The notes below the pieces were generated by a model. The model was not told the origin of the DNA. It saw only the letters and a list, made by a program, of their open reading frames with translations, and did no database searches. From Hydrangea macrophylla (taxonomy: Eukaryota; Streptophyta; Magnoliopsida; Cornales; Hydrangeaceae): DNA of 64,000 bases. The stretch is taken from positions 51,645,162-51,709,161 of the forward strand of contig CM066995.1 of the NCBI GenBank assembly GCA_033977485.1. The letters are read 5' to 3'. Each line of letters opens with the position of its first letter. The stretch's first letter is position 1. Shown here one piece after another: positions 12,177 through 23,294 of this stretch. Made by a program: the position numbers and the translations under genes.

Positions 12177-13610
12177 ATCATTTAGATATCTTATGGTGCA
12201 ACCATCCCTCGTTCACTAAATACTCGAAGCTCAAAAAAAGGATGAACGATTGAAGAAATAGCCCGAGAGGGCAATAACAAAAGATCCAACTTAATGGAAT
12301 ATTGGGATAGATAGATGACTTAGATGTAGGGGCAGGTTATGTGTACCCAATACGAATGGATTAAGGAAAGACATTCTGGATAAAGCACATAACTCAAGGA
12401 TGACCATACACCCCGGTGGAATCAAGATGTACAAAGATTTAAAAAGGAACTTTGGTGGGAAGGTATGAAGAGAAAAGTTGTAGAATATATAGCGAAGTGC
12501 CCTACATGTCAGCAAGTCAAGGCAGAACACCAACGACCTCCAAGATTACTACAACCTATACTGATCCCAGAATGGAAATAGGAGTATATCACCATGGATT
12601 TTGTTGTGGGCTTGTCGAGATCTCAGCAAAATCATGATGCTATTTGGGTATTTGTTGATCAACTGACCAAATTAGCCCACTTTATCGCCTATAATATGGT
12701 ATATCATGTTGAGAAGATGAATCGGCTATACCTACAACATGTTGTGCGATTACATGGAGTACCGATATCAATCATATTAGACGGAGATTCGAGATTCACC
12801 GCTGGATTTTGGGAGAGTCTTCAAAAGGCAATGGAAACATCTCTAAAGTTATGTTACGCATTTCACCCTTCGACCAACGGGCAAACAGAAAAGGCAAACC
12901 AAGTAATAGAGGATATGTTCCGTATGTGTTATCGATTTTCAAAGTTCATGAAAAACTCACTTACCATTGATTGAGTTCACTTACAACAACAGTTTTCATT
13001 CAAGTATAGGGATGGCATCTTTTGAAGCACTTTATAGAAGATTGTGTCGATAACCTTTATGTTGGGCCAAAGTTGGGGATGGCAAGCTGTTGGGACCAAA
13101 TTTAGTCCAAGAAACCAATAAAGGAATCAACATTGTAAAAGAAAAGATGAAAGCAGCGCAAAGCAAATACAAGAACTATGCAGACAAACAGCGACGAGAT
13201 CTGGAATTTGAAGTTGGAGATCATGTGTATTTGAAAGTTTCCCCAGTTCGAGGCATTGTGAGATTTAAAAAAAAAAGAGGGAAAAGCTATCCCCGTGCTA
13301 CATAGGACTGTTTGAAATTCTGGAATGCATTAGGAAAGTCGCTTATAGACTAGCATTACCACCAAAGATGGTAGGAGTTCATAATGTATTCCATACTAGT
13401 ATGTTCAGAAAGTGCATTCACAACCCGACACACAAAATTGACTTCAAAGATATTAAAGTAAATGACAACGCTATATTCAACAAAGGACCTGTACAAATTT
13501 TGGATCATAGGATCAAGAAGCTGAGAAACAAGGAGATTCTACTGGTAAAAGTTTAGTGGAAATATCATGATGTAGGAGAAACTTCTTGGGAGCTAGAACG
13601 ACGATGCGAG
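12177..13610 (+). pseudogene. Integrase with chromodomain (Tekay-like), broken frames
   Basis: The zinc-binding part is degraded (cysteines near the IAKCPTCQQ-like stretch, about 12490-12525). The core has TMDFVVGLSRSQ (first Asp), SIILDGDSRFTAGFW (second Asp) and HPSTNGQTEKANQVIEDM (Glu), so the D-D-E set is visible at 12594-12974. Stops follow. The C-terminal part at 13090-13305 has KYKNYADKQRRDLEFEVGDHVYLKV; 13368-13556 has VFHTSMFRKCI and the chromodomain start GPVQILDHRIKKLRNKEI, continuing after a stop with WKYHDVGETSWELE. The chromodomain would guide insertion to marked chromatin. Confidence 0.85.
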
Positions 13611-14115
13611 AGAGATTTCTGTTTCTTTTCAGTGCTAGTTATTTTTTATTTCGGGGACGAAATCCTATAATAAGTGGTAGAAGATGTAGTACTTGTAATA
13701 TTTCCTCCTTATTAATAAATCAATTTCCAAATTTTTATTATGACTCATTATTTTATTATTTTAATTGTGTGATTGTATCGTTGTGTTAGTTTATCTAATC
13801 CGGTTATAGCACTGTACCAACTCGATCATAATTACACCAAACTTAGTCCCGCACCCGGACCCGAACATTTGAAATAATACTGGTTTGCACGTAGATGGAA
13901 ACCAACATGCATAATGAGAACTTTGCACGTAAACTAAGAAAGAGGAATGAAAACTGACGTGGACCCTGCCATGGTTGGCTATATGGCAGCCCCATGCACT
14001 AACCTCTCCACTTTCCACCACCACCCTTGACACTTGCCACTTGTAGGACTCATGTCCATGCATGCACACACACACACTAACACATGCATTTGACACCTAC
14101 CCCTCCACCACCCTC

Positions 14116-14123
14116 TATATAAA
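14116..14123 (+). promoter_or_regulatory. Probable TATA box of the Tekay LTR
   Basis: TATATAAA about 430 bp into the LTR, the usual place for the U3 promoter. Transcription would start in or just before the microsatellite that follows. Confidence 0.55.
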
Positions 14124-14168
14124 CCTACATGCATTCATGCATTACACTCTTGGTGAATTACAATTTTC

Positions 14169-14170
<2 letters not shown>

Positions 14171-14244
<74 letters not shown>
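14171..14244. repeat. Compound (GATA)n (AT)n (GA)n microsatellite
   Basis: About ten AGAT units, then five AT, then twelve AG, with no interruption. It sits about 50 bp downstream of the LTR TATA box. Confidence 0.95.
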
Positions 14245-15250
14245 CTAGGAGGTTAGAGTTAAATGGAGAGATAGAAGAGAATTAGGAGAAATAAGTGTTC
14301 ATTCATTTTTGCTTGTACGCACTCCATATACATACTTCCATATATCCACACACACCACTATGGGAACCTAAACTATGTGAGAAGAATTTTAGAAGACTGA
14401 GAATAATCCAAGAAGTGAAGAAGTTAGAGGAAGAAAAAGAAGCTTCCACCATTAAAACTTGAGCTCAAGCTTCCTTAAGCTTAATCCAACATCCAAAACC
14501 CAATTCCAAGCTTAGGTGAGTTTACTAACTCACTTTAGAACTTATATAGTGTTTAGTAGTGTTTCTTGATATTTCCATGCCATGCAAATTGTACATTTTC
14601 AACCCGAAAATTCGAAACTCTATTTCCTGAAATTCTACAGATTTTGTGTGGTTAGATCGATCCTACGCAGGATCAATCCTATGTACAGATTTTTGAAACT
14701 TCATCTTCTGTTTGTTTTGAGCTAGCTGCACTATTGTAGTCTTAGATTATGATACTCTAGAACATGTTAGGGTCTATTACCTTGCATATAAACTTGTCAT
14801 GATGATCACTTAGTTAAACAACATCGTTCTGGTTTGTTGGAAGAACCGATTCCTTAGATTAACTGGTTTTTGGGCCTTTTTTTAGAAAAGTTTTCCTAAA
14901 TGAATGTTGGTGGTAGCAATCTGAACATTAATGTTTATTCTAATTTTGTAAGTATTATGTGGTGTAAAACAGAATAACGGACGTATAAGCATAACTTTGA
15001 GAGTTATAATCAAAAGTCGTATAAGAACCTAATTCCGTAATAAGTAAGGCGTGCATGTTCGGGTAACGTTAGAGTCAGTTGTGCTATATCGGGATCAGCT
15101 TGTGCTGGAATAAAATGTCGGTTTGGGTCAACCAGGCCATGGAGGCCAGTTTAGTGTAGAAAGGGTATAGTTGACGGGTTATTGGCCATTGAGGCCTAGT
15201 GTGACTGTGTGAACATGTCATGAGTTGGGAATTTGTGTCAGACTTGTGTT

Positions 15251-15485
15251 GTAGAGCTGGGACTCCGTGTCAGGCTTATTGCTTGGAAAGTTGGGACTCC
15301 ATGTCAGGCTTATTGTTTGGAAAGCTAGGACTCTGTGTCAAGCTTATTTTTTGGAAAGCTAGGACTCCATATCAGGCTTTTTGTTTGGAGAGCTGGGACT
15401 CCGTGTCAAGCATACTGTTTGGAAAGTTGGAACTCCATGTCAGGCTTACTTATTGCGTAGAGTTGGGACTCCGTGTCAGATTTGG
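15251..15485 (+). repeat. Seven-copy ~34-bp tandem repeat inside the LTR
   Basis: Units follow the pattern GCTGGGACTCCGTGTCAGG followed by CTTATTGTTTGGAAA. Seven diverged copies are visible, 34-36 bp each. The 89-residue ORF across it is a by-product of the repeat, not a gene. Confidence 0.85.
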
Positions 15486-16653
15486 GTAATGGATGGTAGT
15501 AGTGTTCGAGGATGCCAAGGCAAGTCAAATTCGTTGTCCGTATTTTCTTCGAATACCTAGTCGGGCGAGTTAGTAGTCATAGTTCGATGAAAGGAAAGTG
15601 GTTTTCTTTAAAAGACGTAATAAAAAAGAATTACTCCGTAAAACATAAATATTTCGTTTGTGTCTGGCTATATAAGTTCTATTTTATTTAGTTTTCTCAC
15701 TTAGCTTTCATAAGCTGATGGCATTCATGTCGCTGGGCATTCCCATGTCCAGCTTTTCTAGATAATGATTATACAGGTTGTGATGCTACCTAAGAGGAGG
15801 ATGTGGGGGAAGAGTACCCTGAGAATGATTATGGCTACGCTAGTTAGAAAGAAGACTAGTAGTTGTAATCTTGTAAATATTTTTGGTTGTAATCTTTATC
15901 AGAAGACTTTCCTATCTATTGTAATAGTTTTGTGAGGCCCGGATGCCATAAAACAATGATGTATCGATGATGTTGTAATAGTTAACTAGTACTATCATTT
16001 TTTATTGTAATATAACCATGTATGACGATGTTGACTTTATCGTATGTTAGTCATGTTTTATTATTATTGTTTGGTTATGAACAATTCGGTGATTCAATTA
16101 GTCACGTACCTAAAGGTCCAATATGGAAATTTTATTTTTTCCTATTAATTTTTTCTACGTCGAGGCATGACAATAACCAACTAGTGATACCAAATTAAAT
16201 AGAAATTTAAATATGCTATCCCAAATCAAAACTCACATTGGTTCAAAATTACCAAAATACCTTTAAATAAATTCTAGATTTTTACAAAAGCCCTCAAGCC
16301 AAAGTCAAACAGTATTTAGGCCAAAAATCAAACAATCCTTAAACCAAAACCCTTAACAGTAAAAATTGAACTCAAACACACTTTCAGTCTCTCAAAAATC
16401 TCAGAATTCCAGTACTTCATGTTGGAACGCTATTGAGGTTTTTGGTCACTGAAACCGTTGGAATGGCAGTGATCGGAACACCAGTACACCACGATCACCC
16501 ATAAAGATTTCATAACCAAAATCAACAAATGGATATATATATATATACATATATATATATGCCAAATGTACGTAGGTTTCACTGAACAACTCTAGGTATA
16601 GGTAGGTAAAGGGTGAGGCTTTAGCTTTGCTTGAAGCAACTATCTTGGCTCAC

Positions 16654-16831
16654 AAACCAAGTCCCTCGTGGCCGAGTGGTAATCTTCTTGGGTGTACTAT
16701 CCAAGAGGTTTAATGTTCGAGTCATGGGAGGCGTGGCCACTGGAGTATTTACCGGCGCCTCCAGACCTCGGGGAATTAATCGAGGTACGCGCAAGCTGGC
16801 CCGGACACCCCCGATTACCAAAAAAAAAAAA
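16654..16831 (+). mobile_element. tRNA-derived SINE with perfect target duplication
   Basis: A 178-bp insertion flanked by a perfect 16-bp direct repeat AACTATCTTGGCTCAC (16638-16653 and 16832-16847). It has a polymerase III A box TGGCCGAGTGGT (16669-16680), a B box TGTTCGAGTC (16714-16723) about 34 bp later, a tRNA-unrelated body, and an A-rich tail after CCGATTACC. The A box resembles class II tRNAs (Leu/Ser). It splits the RNase H relic. The perfect duplication suggests a fairly recent insertion. ORFs crossing it are not genes. Confidence 0.9.
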
Positions 16832-17105
16832 AACTATCTTGGCTCACTGGCCAAAAAAGGATGCCCAGAGTTATTATTGAAAGTGATATTTTCCAAGCAT
16901 TGTCATTAATGCCAATACTCCATGGAATTTGTAGTGATATTGTTTCCCTTTCTTCAAGTTAATTTTGAATACTTTTCATTTGCTGCTGTCAAAAGAGATT
17001 CAAATTAATCAAGGAGCTGATTGGGTGGCTGCTAAAAGTCTCAAGCTTGGCTGCTACCTGTGGATTGGATTATATCCATTCCTTGTGATCTTTGTAATAT
17101 TGTAT

Positions 17106-17290
17106 GAGTAATGCTAGATGTACAAAATTTTGTACACACTTTTGCACACAAATACTTTAAATGCATGTACCTTGTGCTGTTTTAATTTTTTGCACTTTTC
17201 TGCACCACCTACATAGCACAGGGTACGTGCATTTTAAGCATTTGTGTGCAAATTAAAGTGTGCAAAATTTATGTACACCTAACATTACTG
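17106..17290. mobile_element. MITE with GAGTAATGCTAG-type terminal inverted repeats
   Basis: The left end GAGTAATGCTAGATGTACA pairs with the right end TGTACACCTAACATTACTG. Most of the 185 bp can fold on itself. Flanks ATATTGTAT and ATATTATAT look like a 9-bp duplication with one mismatch, pointing to a Mutator-type origin. It interrupts the LINE relic. Confidence 0.75.
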
Positions 17291-17513
17291 ATATTATATT
17301 CTGTTTCTGTTGGCGTAGGCTAAGTTTGTGCTCGTTGTTGTCTATAATTAATAAAATCTTTTCTTCTAATAAAAAAAACGAGTCAGGTTAATTAAGGGTT
17401 AAAGCATCATAGAGGAGAAGATGGTCAATACAATGGGAATTTCCGAAGTTCTACTGTGCATATATGGTGGTTTGTGCACACCTTGCACTAAGGAGAGAAA
17501 CATTTTGGATGAT

Positions 17514-17709
17514 AGAGTAACGCTAGATGCACTCCTAATTGCACAACTAAATGTACAACTTTGCTTAAAAATGTTGGACTTTGTGTTGAAAAGTTTGCAC
17601 ACCCTACACACCCCATTTTTTGTGTATAGACTTTTCAACATAAGATCTAACATTTTTAAGCAGAGTTGTGCATTTAATTATGCATTTAGAAGTGCATCTA
17701 GCATTACTC
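17514..17709. mobile_element. Foldback MITE of the same GAGTAATGCTAG family
   Basis: Two arms of about 80 bp (17514-17597 and 17628-17709) are inverted copies, starting GAGTAACGCTAGATGCACT and ending AGTGCATCTAGCATTACTC. The loop carries a short poly-T tract. Flanks TTGGATGAT and TTGGATGAA suggest a 9-bp duplication with one mismatch. The ORFs on both strands are an effect of the palindrome. Confidence 0.8.
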
Positions 17710-18320
17710 TTGGATGAAAACCACCTTAGATTTGAATTGTGATTTTGTAAGTAGTTTCAATTTTTATTATAATTAATGGTTACAACCTTCGTCATAATGG
17801 TGACGATTTTTATCATTTTGGTTACAGAAACCACTTACAATTTTTCTTCATTGGTTAAAGGTTTTTTTGTCATAATTATAATTTTTTTTAAAATCAAATT
17901 TCAATTTTTCTCATTAAAAATAACACTGGACAACCTGTCATCTTGCATTTCTCTCTACATGCATGTAGTATGAATGACGCATGAATGACGCACTACAAAT
18001 ATAACAACCCGTACACCACAGAATTTTGAAAATATTTTTGTTTAATCCTGAGTCCTACTGCATTAATTAATGAAATGTTTGAATGAACATTGATGTACCA
18101 TTTTTTTGGTGAACAAAAATGCTCTCCCAAATTTTTCCACTACAAATGTATAAGAAAAAAAGAAAATATGAATAAACGCATTTGATTTGACACATGATGT
18201 CACATTTTATAATGGCAAAAGTGAAGGAGGAATAATTGCCCATATTTTTTTAGGATATTATTATTGTCAAATTAATAGTTGATGTTGTCAAAATAATGTA
18301 ATAGTAGTCCCTTTTTTAAT

Positions 18321-19735
18321 AGGCTAAAAGTCACTTTAGTACTCTATAGTTTGGAAAAAAATCTCACTTGGACCCTCGATTTTCAATTATAACACTTTGT
18401 GCCTTATAATTTCAATTTATTTGTAATGTAGACCATGTCTCTAACTTCGTTAATGCAATTTGACAGAACACTCACGTGCGTTGCATGATTTTTGTTATGA
18501 AAGACATGTTGGTACCTTATAGTTTGGGAAAAATTTCACTTTGGACTCTACATTATTAATTGATACGCTTTGGTCCCTATAGTTCTCAATTTTAAGCCAT
18601 TGTAATTGATGTCCAAAAATATAGCGTTGATAGTAGCAAATTATTTTTACCATCACCATGCAATTCAATTTGCCTACTTGGGTTAGTTGAATTTCAGAAA
18701 TTAAGTAATAAATTGCAGATTTTAACAAATAAAAGGGATTGTTTTGTAAACGCAAGTGTTTGGGTTAACTTAAATGTTCAATGTTTTGCGGATTTCAAGA
18801 AATAAAAGTGACTATTTTGCAAGTTAGAGAAAGTAGATTGTTTGAAACAAACAATCACTTTTTTCACTTTTAAGTTAGTAAAACACAATACAGGGCCTGA
18901 TTGATCAAACTGAAAAATTAAGTATTGAAAATTAAGTGTTAATTTTTTTTTTTCACTTTTAAGTTAGTAAAACACAATATAGGGCATGTTTGAGCAAACT
19001 GAAAAATTAAGTATTGAAAATTAAGTGCTAAATTTTAAGTACTGAAATTTTTGAGCAATTGAATTTGCAATATTGAAAATAATGTTTTAAGTATTGAAAT
19101 AAGCTACATTTAGTGATTGTTTTCAGTAGAATATTTGTACTTGTTTTCAATGTGCTTTTTTTAATTAAATGGTACATTATCAAATGCACTGAAAATAAAT
19201 AAGTGCTAAAAGTTTTCATTTTTACCACTTAATTGAGTTATCAAACATACTCATAGCTCGTCCATAACTTCTCCTCTACTAACCCTACTGTCTCTCTCAT
19301 GTCCTTTTTGGTCATTTTATACAAGCAACTACTCTTTTCAAGTTTTTGTCAAACACCTTGTTCAGAAAAATCCCGTGTTTTCTCAGCAAACACAAACACC
19401 AAACAACTTTTTAAATATCTCTGAACGAATAAAATCAATCATTTGGTTAGAGGCAGGTCCAATATTACAAGGATTCCAAAATTACTGGGACCAAAGTGTA
19501 GCAATTAATAATCTAGGGCCAAAAGTGAAACTTCGCATAAACTATATAGTACCAAAATGTCTTTAATAAGCAAACTTGTGCAATGCACGGGAGTGTACAG
19601 TCAAATTGCGTTGACGGAGTTAAAGGCAGTGCCTACAATATTGCAAAGAAATCAAAACTCCAAGACCCATTGAAAGTCGAGAGCCCAAAATAAAACTTCG
19701 TCCAAACCACAGGGTACTAAAGTGTGTTTAAGACT
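18321..19735. mobile_element. Foldback element with ~300-bp inverted ends
   Basis: About 300 bp at 18321-18620 recur inverted at about 19450-19735, with shared blocks such as ACTTTAGTAC, GCAATTTGACAG/TGT and TTAATTGATACGCTTTGGTCCC. The ends read AGGCTAAAAG and, inverted, AGTCTTAAAC. The middle has no transposase ORF and contains another MITE. Long inverted ends without coding suggest a non-autonomous Mutator-like or foldback transposon. The flanks are T-rich, so a target duplication cannot be judged. Confidence 0.6.
18982..19250. mobile_element. hAT-like MITE copy 1 (inside the foldback element)
   Basis: It runs from GGGCATGTTTGAGCAAACTG to CACTTAATTGAGTTATCAAACATAC and matches the copy at 22092-22320 over most of its length (shared TTTAGTGATTGTTTTCAG and GTACATTATCAAATGCACTG blocks, with small differences). 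Its first about 70 bp plus upstream flank are duplicated just before it (18858-18930). The G-rich ends plus the 'gggtgtttgg' style terminus suggest a hAT relative. Confidence 0.55.
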
Positions 19736-19923
19736 TTTTTATTTGTCTTTTTCATATATGACAAATTTTGTAACCAGATTAGCTGAACATTTTCACAAAA
19801 CGTTGCGTTGATTGAAACATTCCCAAAACAAACTAGAAATTTTTATGTATTAAAAGATAATTTTGTCTCAGACATTCTATTCAACAACGGAGAGATCGTG
19901 ACTTGACAAGAAAACATGTTTGG

Positions 19924-20052
19924 CATTAAAATATGTTTCTTTTCATCTTTTAATAATAACTTATCACTTAAATATTGTTTCTTGGGCATTAAAATATGTT
20001 TCTTTTCCTCTTTTAATAAGAACTTATCACTTAAATATTGTTTCTTGGGCAA
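19924..20052. repeat. Two-copy 66-bp tandem duplication
   Basis: The unit from GGCATTAAAATATGTTTCTT to ATTGTTTCTTG is present twice in tandem with a few differences. The minus-strand 69-residue ORF reads MPKKQYLSDK twice because of this and is not supported as a gene. Confidence 0.85.
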
Positions 20053-20214
20053 GTCGGTGAAAATGACTAATGCGTAAGATGTTTTAATAGTAAAGATTAC
20101 TTAAATCTATTATTAGGGATAAATCCCAACCCCCCTCAAGATTTTTTAATAGTAAAGATTACTTAAATTTATTAACCCCCCCTATTTCTTAGACTTAAAT
20201 ACCTTCATCTTTAT

Positions 20215-20400
20215 CATCCAACTCTAATCACTATTACCACCACTCCTACCATCTCCGACCACCACCATTACCGCCACCCCTACCACCTCCGAAGACTAAA
20301 AAAAACAAGTGAAATTTCACTTATTTTTAGTCTCCGGAGGTGGTGGGGTGGTCGCCGGAGAAGGTGGGCGTGGTGGTAATGGTGGTTAGAGTCAAAGAGA
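20215..20400. repeat. Long imperfect inverted repeat (foldback)
   Basis: The arm CCACCTCCGAAGACTAAAAA...AAGTGAAA is followed directly by TTTCACTT...TTTTTAGTCTCCGGAGGTGG. The pairing continues outward through ACCACCATTACC / GGTAATGGTGGT. The arms are about 90 bp and nearly adjacent, so the whole unit can form one hairpin. A MITE is likely but no target duplication was identified. Confidence 0.7.
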
Positions 20401-20424
20401 GAGGGAGAGAGAGAGCTAGAAAGC

Positions 20425-20444
20425 GGGGGGGGGGGGGGGGGGGG
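20425..20444. repeat. Poly-G tract
   Basis: About 20 consecutive G next to a GA-rich stretch. The exact length may be affected by sequencing. Confidence 0.9.
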
Positions 20445-21579
20445 AGGGGCATATAAGTTTCAACCAGAGGAACTTTTTAACAAACTAAGAAATCTGTTGG
20501 ACCCTAAACTCTTAAGAGTCACTTTGAAGAATTTTTCACTAATTTTCCCTTCTTTCTTTCTGATTTTGTGTTTTTAATTTCGGTCATGTGGTTGATGAAT
20601 GTCTCCGTCTCGCAATAACAATTTATTATAAATAAATCAAACTTCGTGCATGACATGAACAAAGAAATAAATAAAATAAAAATAAAAAAAGATAAAGAAA
20701 ATAAAAGAAGAGAAAATCAGGACAGCAATGACTATAAAAATGGAATAATGTTATATTTTCTAAATTTGGTTTCTAAAAGATTTATCAGTATGTGGCAATG
20801 GTCAGTGTGTAGTACCATTGCATGTGCTACAACTGTAAGTATTTGAGAATTAAATATGGAATACAAATTTGAAAAGCAGAGTATTGCTCAAAATGAAATC
20901 TCATAGTGGCCCTGTTTTGGCGACAACTTTTAGAGTCTGTCGGTGATTATGGAACTCAAATAATGATAATGATAATAATAATAATATTGTTTGACAAACC
21001 AAATTCTACTCTATGATTATACAAAAATGCGAGTTGATTGCAATTTGTTGTCACGGGCCGAGTTTGAAAATTTCTACTGTTTGTTAAAAAAAAAAAAATC
21101 TTGTGCTGACTCTAATATAAATGGAATCGTAAAGGTTAATATTTCATATTAGCACGGTGTTGTAATTAACACAAACTTTGTATTTGTTGGAAAGAAATAA
21201 ATGAGTTCGGACAATCCTATCCAAAAACACCCAAGGAAAGCATGGTCTATTGATGCATTTGAATTTTAAAATAGAAACTCTTTCATTTGCGTGGAGGGCC
21301 ATTAATATTATTAAACCAATTTAGATCCCAGTGAAGTTTTTTAACTAGGATGCGTTTGGTTTAGCAAATTGTTTTATAAATTATTTTATTTCAAATTAGC
21401 TAATATCAGATTTGTGAATTTGTAAAGAACTTAATTTAAAATTGTGTTGTTTGGATAGTCAAAAGCAAAAGTCTTTCATTCATAATTGTGTGGTTCTAAC
21501 TTCTATGGTGCTTGGTTGAAGGAAAAAAAAAAACTTGAGAATAAGGAAAGCTCTAGTTTTTTATTGGTTATTTAGTAAT
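20445..21579. other. No recognised gene
   Basis: AT-rich DNA with short simple repeats (ATAAAATAAAA near 20665, GATAATAATAATAAT near 20965). The 66-residue ORF at 20646-20846 is low-complexity Lys/Asn-rich and unsupported. Confidence 0.5.
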
Positions 21580-21765
21580 GAGTAATGCTATCCTTCCTAA
21601 ACTATTTTTTCAAAATGTGTTTCCCAACACATGTGGCACTGGGATCCTCTGCATTAATGGTAGGATCACTTCAACATCGACCAGTCAAAATCAACTGGGC
21701 ACACTGCCACATGTGTTGATCAGAAATACTTTTGGGAAAAAAATTTGGGAAGTATAGCATTACTC
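21580..21765. mobile_element. MITE sharing the GAGTAATGCTA terminus
   Basis: The left end GAGTAATGCTATCCTTCCTA pairs with the right end GTATAGCATTACTC, and an inner pair ACACATGTGGCA / TGCCACATGTGT adds a second stem. The 186-bp unit is non-coding. The flanks give no clean duplication. Only the first about 11 bp are shared with the MITEs at 17106 and 17514, so it is a different subfamily. Confidence 0.7.
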
Positions 21766-21992
21766 GTAAGTATTAAGCCCTTTTTAGGGAACTTTTGGAT
21801 TCATAGGTCCCTCATGAAAAAATTTGTAATCAAAAGTCCCTAAAATATATTTTTGAGACACAAATACCCCTAAAAGAAAAAGAAAATTCCAAAAATTGCC
21901 AAACTTTAAAAAAAATGAAATTCCTAAAATTGCTTCACCCTCATATATATGTGACTTTATATACAACCACAAAACAAGCCACGTCTGTTTTT

Positions 21993-22022
<30 letters not shown>
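21993..22022. repeat. (GA)n microsatellite
   Basis: About 15 AG units, upstream of the hAT-like MITE copy 2. A (CT)n tract lies on its other side at 22362-22384. Confidence 0.95.
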
Positions 22023-22026
<4 letters not shown>

Positions 22027-22091
22027 ACAGAAGCTTTCGTCAATACAGCTGGTCATGATAGCCACCCGAATTAGCTGAGAGATCCATCTAA

Positions 22092-22320
22092 GGGTGCGTT
22101 TGGTGAAACTGAAAATTAAGTACTGAAAATTTTAAGAGATTGAGATTGCAATACTAAAAACAATGTTTCAAGTACTGAAATAGACTGCATTTAGTGATTA
22201 TTTTCAGTAGAAAATTTTTACTTAAATTTTTCAATTAAATGATACATTATCAAAAGCACTGAAATAAAATAAGTGCTAAAAATTTTCATTTTCAGCACTT
22301 AATTGGGTTATCAAACACCC
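22092..22320. mobile_element. hAT-like MITE copy 2
   Basis: It runs from GGGTGCGTTTGGTGAAACTG to TTAATTGGGTTATCAAACACCC. The terminal GGGTG...CACCC and inner AAGTACTGAAAATT / AGCACTTA segments are inverted. It matches the copy at 18982-19250. The 8-bp flanks do not match convincingly, so the superfamily rests on the termini. Confidence 0.6.
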
Positions 22321-22361
22321 CCTATGTTTAGCAATTAGTCGAAACAAATTCTCACTTTTTC

Positions 22362-22384
22362 CTCTCTCTCTCTCTCTCTCTCTC
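22362..22384. repeat. (CT)n microsatellite
   Basis: About 11 CT units. Confidence 0.95.
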
Positions 22385-22689
22385 AAAGACGAGAATAGAT
22401 GTAGTTTTCTTGACCTAGTGCAAATGTTAAATTCTGCAAAACCAAATGTCTCAAAGTTTTGGGAATTTCTAACCTATATTGCCAAGCATACATCTAGACT
22501 GATCAATGGAATACTTTTGAGGAATTTCTCAAACTAATCATGTCTATGTAATTTCTCAAAGCAACAATTTTCATAACTTCCCAAAGTAATGTTTTGAAGC
22601 TACTTCATAATTCTTTGATAAATTTCTCAAACAATCCCGATTGGAAACTGCTATGGAAAAATTATCAAATTATCAAGATAATGAATAAC

Positions 22690-22832
22690 ATAGCCAAATT
22701 CATTGGAGAATTTCTCAAAGTAGCCTGGTGAGAAACACCATAGCCAACTTTATTGGAGAATTTCTCAAAGTAGCCTAGTGAGAATACCAAAGCCTACATC
22801 GTAGGGGATTTCTTAAAGTAACCTGGTTAAGT
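22690..22832. repeat. Diverged ~50-bp tandem repeat
   Basis: Three copies of a unit containing GGAGAATTTCTCAAAGTAGCC with GGTGAGAAACACCATAGCC. Looser copies of 'atttctcaaa' extend upstream to about 22500. No gene is seen here. Confidence 0.7.
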
Positions 22833-23294
22833 GTCCTGAGTTTCACATTTAACTATTGATCGCAAACACCAAGAAAAGAGAGGTAATTTTTCCAACCAAA
22901 AAAAAGTGCATAAAAGATACAAATAAAAGGACAAAAGCAAATCATTTTTCAAAAAATATTCCAAAATGACACAATAAACACATTCCATAATTGTGTTCAT
23001 ACATATTACATAACTGAAATACATGATACAAGCTAAAAGTAGTACATATAAGATATAAAGTTATATCATAATAATGGTAAATTAGTCCAATAAACTCTCC
23101 TAAGGGACTTTTGACTAGAAAATATTCGAGTAAGGACTTTTACCACTAAAGTTTCGTGTATAGAAATTTTTCAAAAAAAAAACTAGTATAATGTCTAAAA
23201 TTATGTAGACCACCATACTAAATGATAAAAATAAAAAATAGTAATAATAGTAACCATAATGCTATGTTTGGTATGATGGATCGAAGGGAAGGGA

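Larger units (their letters stand above)
11346..16172 (+). mobile_element. 5'-truncated Tekay/Del-like chromovirus with 3' LTR
   Basis: The fragment starts inside reverse transcriptase (thumb region), continues through RNase H, integrase and a chromodomain-like tail, then a purine-rich TTTCGGGGACGAAATCC motif typical just before Tekay 3' LTRs, then the LTR (13685-16172). Gag, protease and the RT catalytic palm are missing, so the copy is dead. Integrase sequence (WEYITMDFVVGLSRSQ and LHGVPISIILDGDSRF) and the C-terminal chromodomain point to the Tekay (Del) branch. Confidence 0.85.
13685..16172 (+). repeat. 3' LTR of the Tekay-like fragment
   Basis: It begins TGTAGTACTTG after a GGGGACGAAATCC purine-rich region and ends CGTCGAGGCATGACA, which parallels the ends of the other Tekay-like LTRs here (GGTCATGACA, GGTCGTGACA). 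It contains a TATA box, a compound microsatellite just downstream and a short tandem repeat array. Length is about 2.49 kb. The start could be off by a few bases and there is no second LTR to confirm it. Confidence 0.65.
16601..17378 (+). pseudogene. RNase H-domain relic with poly(A) end, probably LINE 3' end
   Basis: The sequence KGEALALLEATILAH (16607-16653) continues after the SINE insertion as frames giving RMPRVIIESDIFQALSLMP and QGADWVAAKSLKLGC, the E-D-D layout of plant RNase H (RVT_3) domains found at the C-terminus of plant LINEs. After a MITE insertion the 3' untranslated part runs to TTCTTCTAATAAAAAAAA at 17378. Several frameshifts and stops are present. A decayed stand-alone RNase H-like gene is the alternative. 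Confidence 0.6.

Noticed and set aside
15220..15489. 89-residue Cys/Leu-rich ORF
   Set aside because: It is the translation of the 34-bp LTR tandem repeat.
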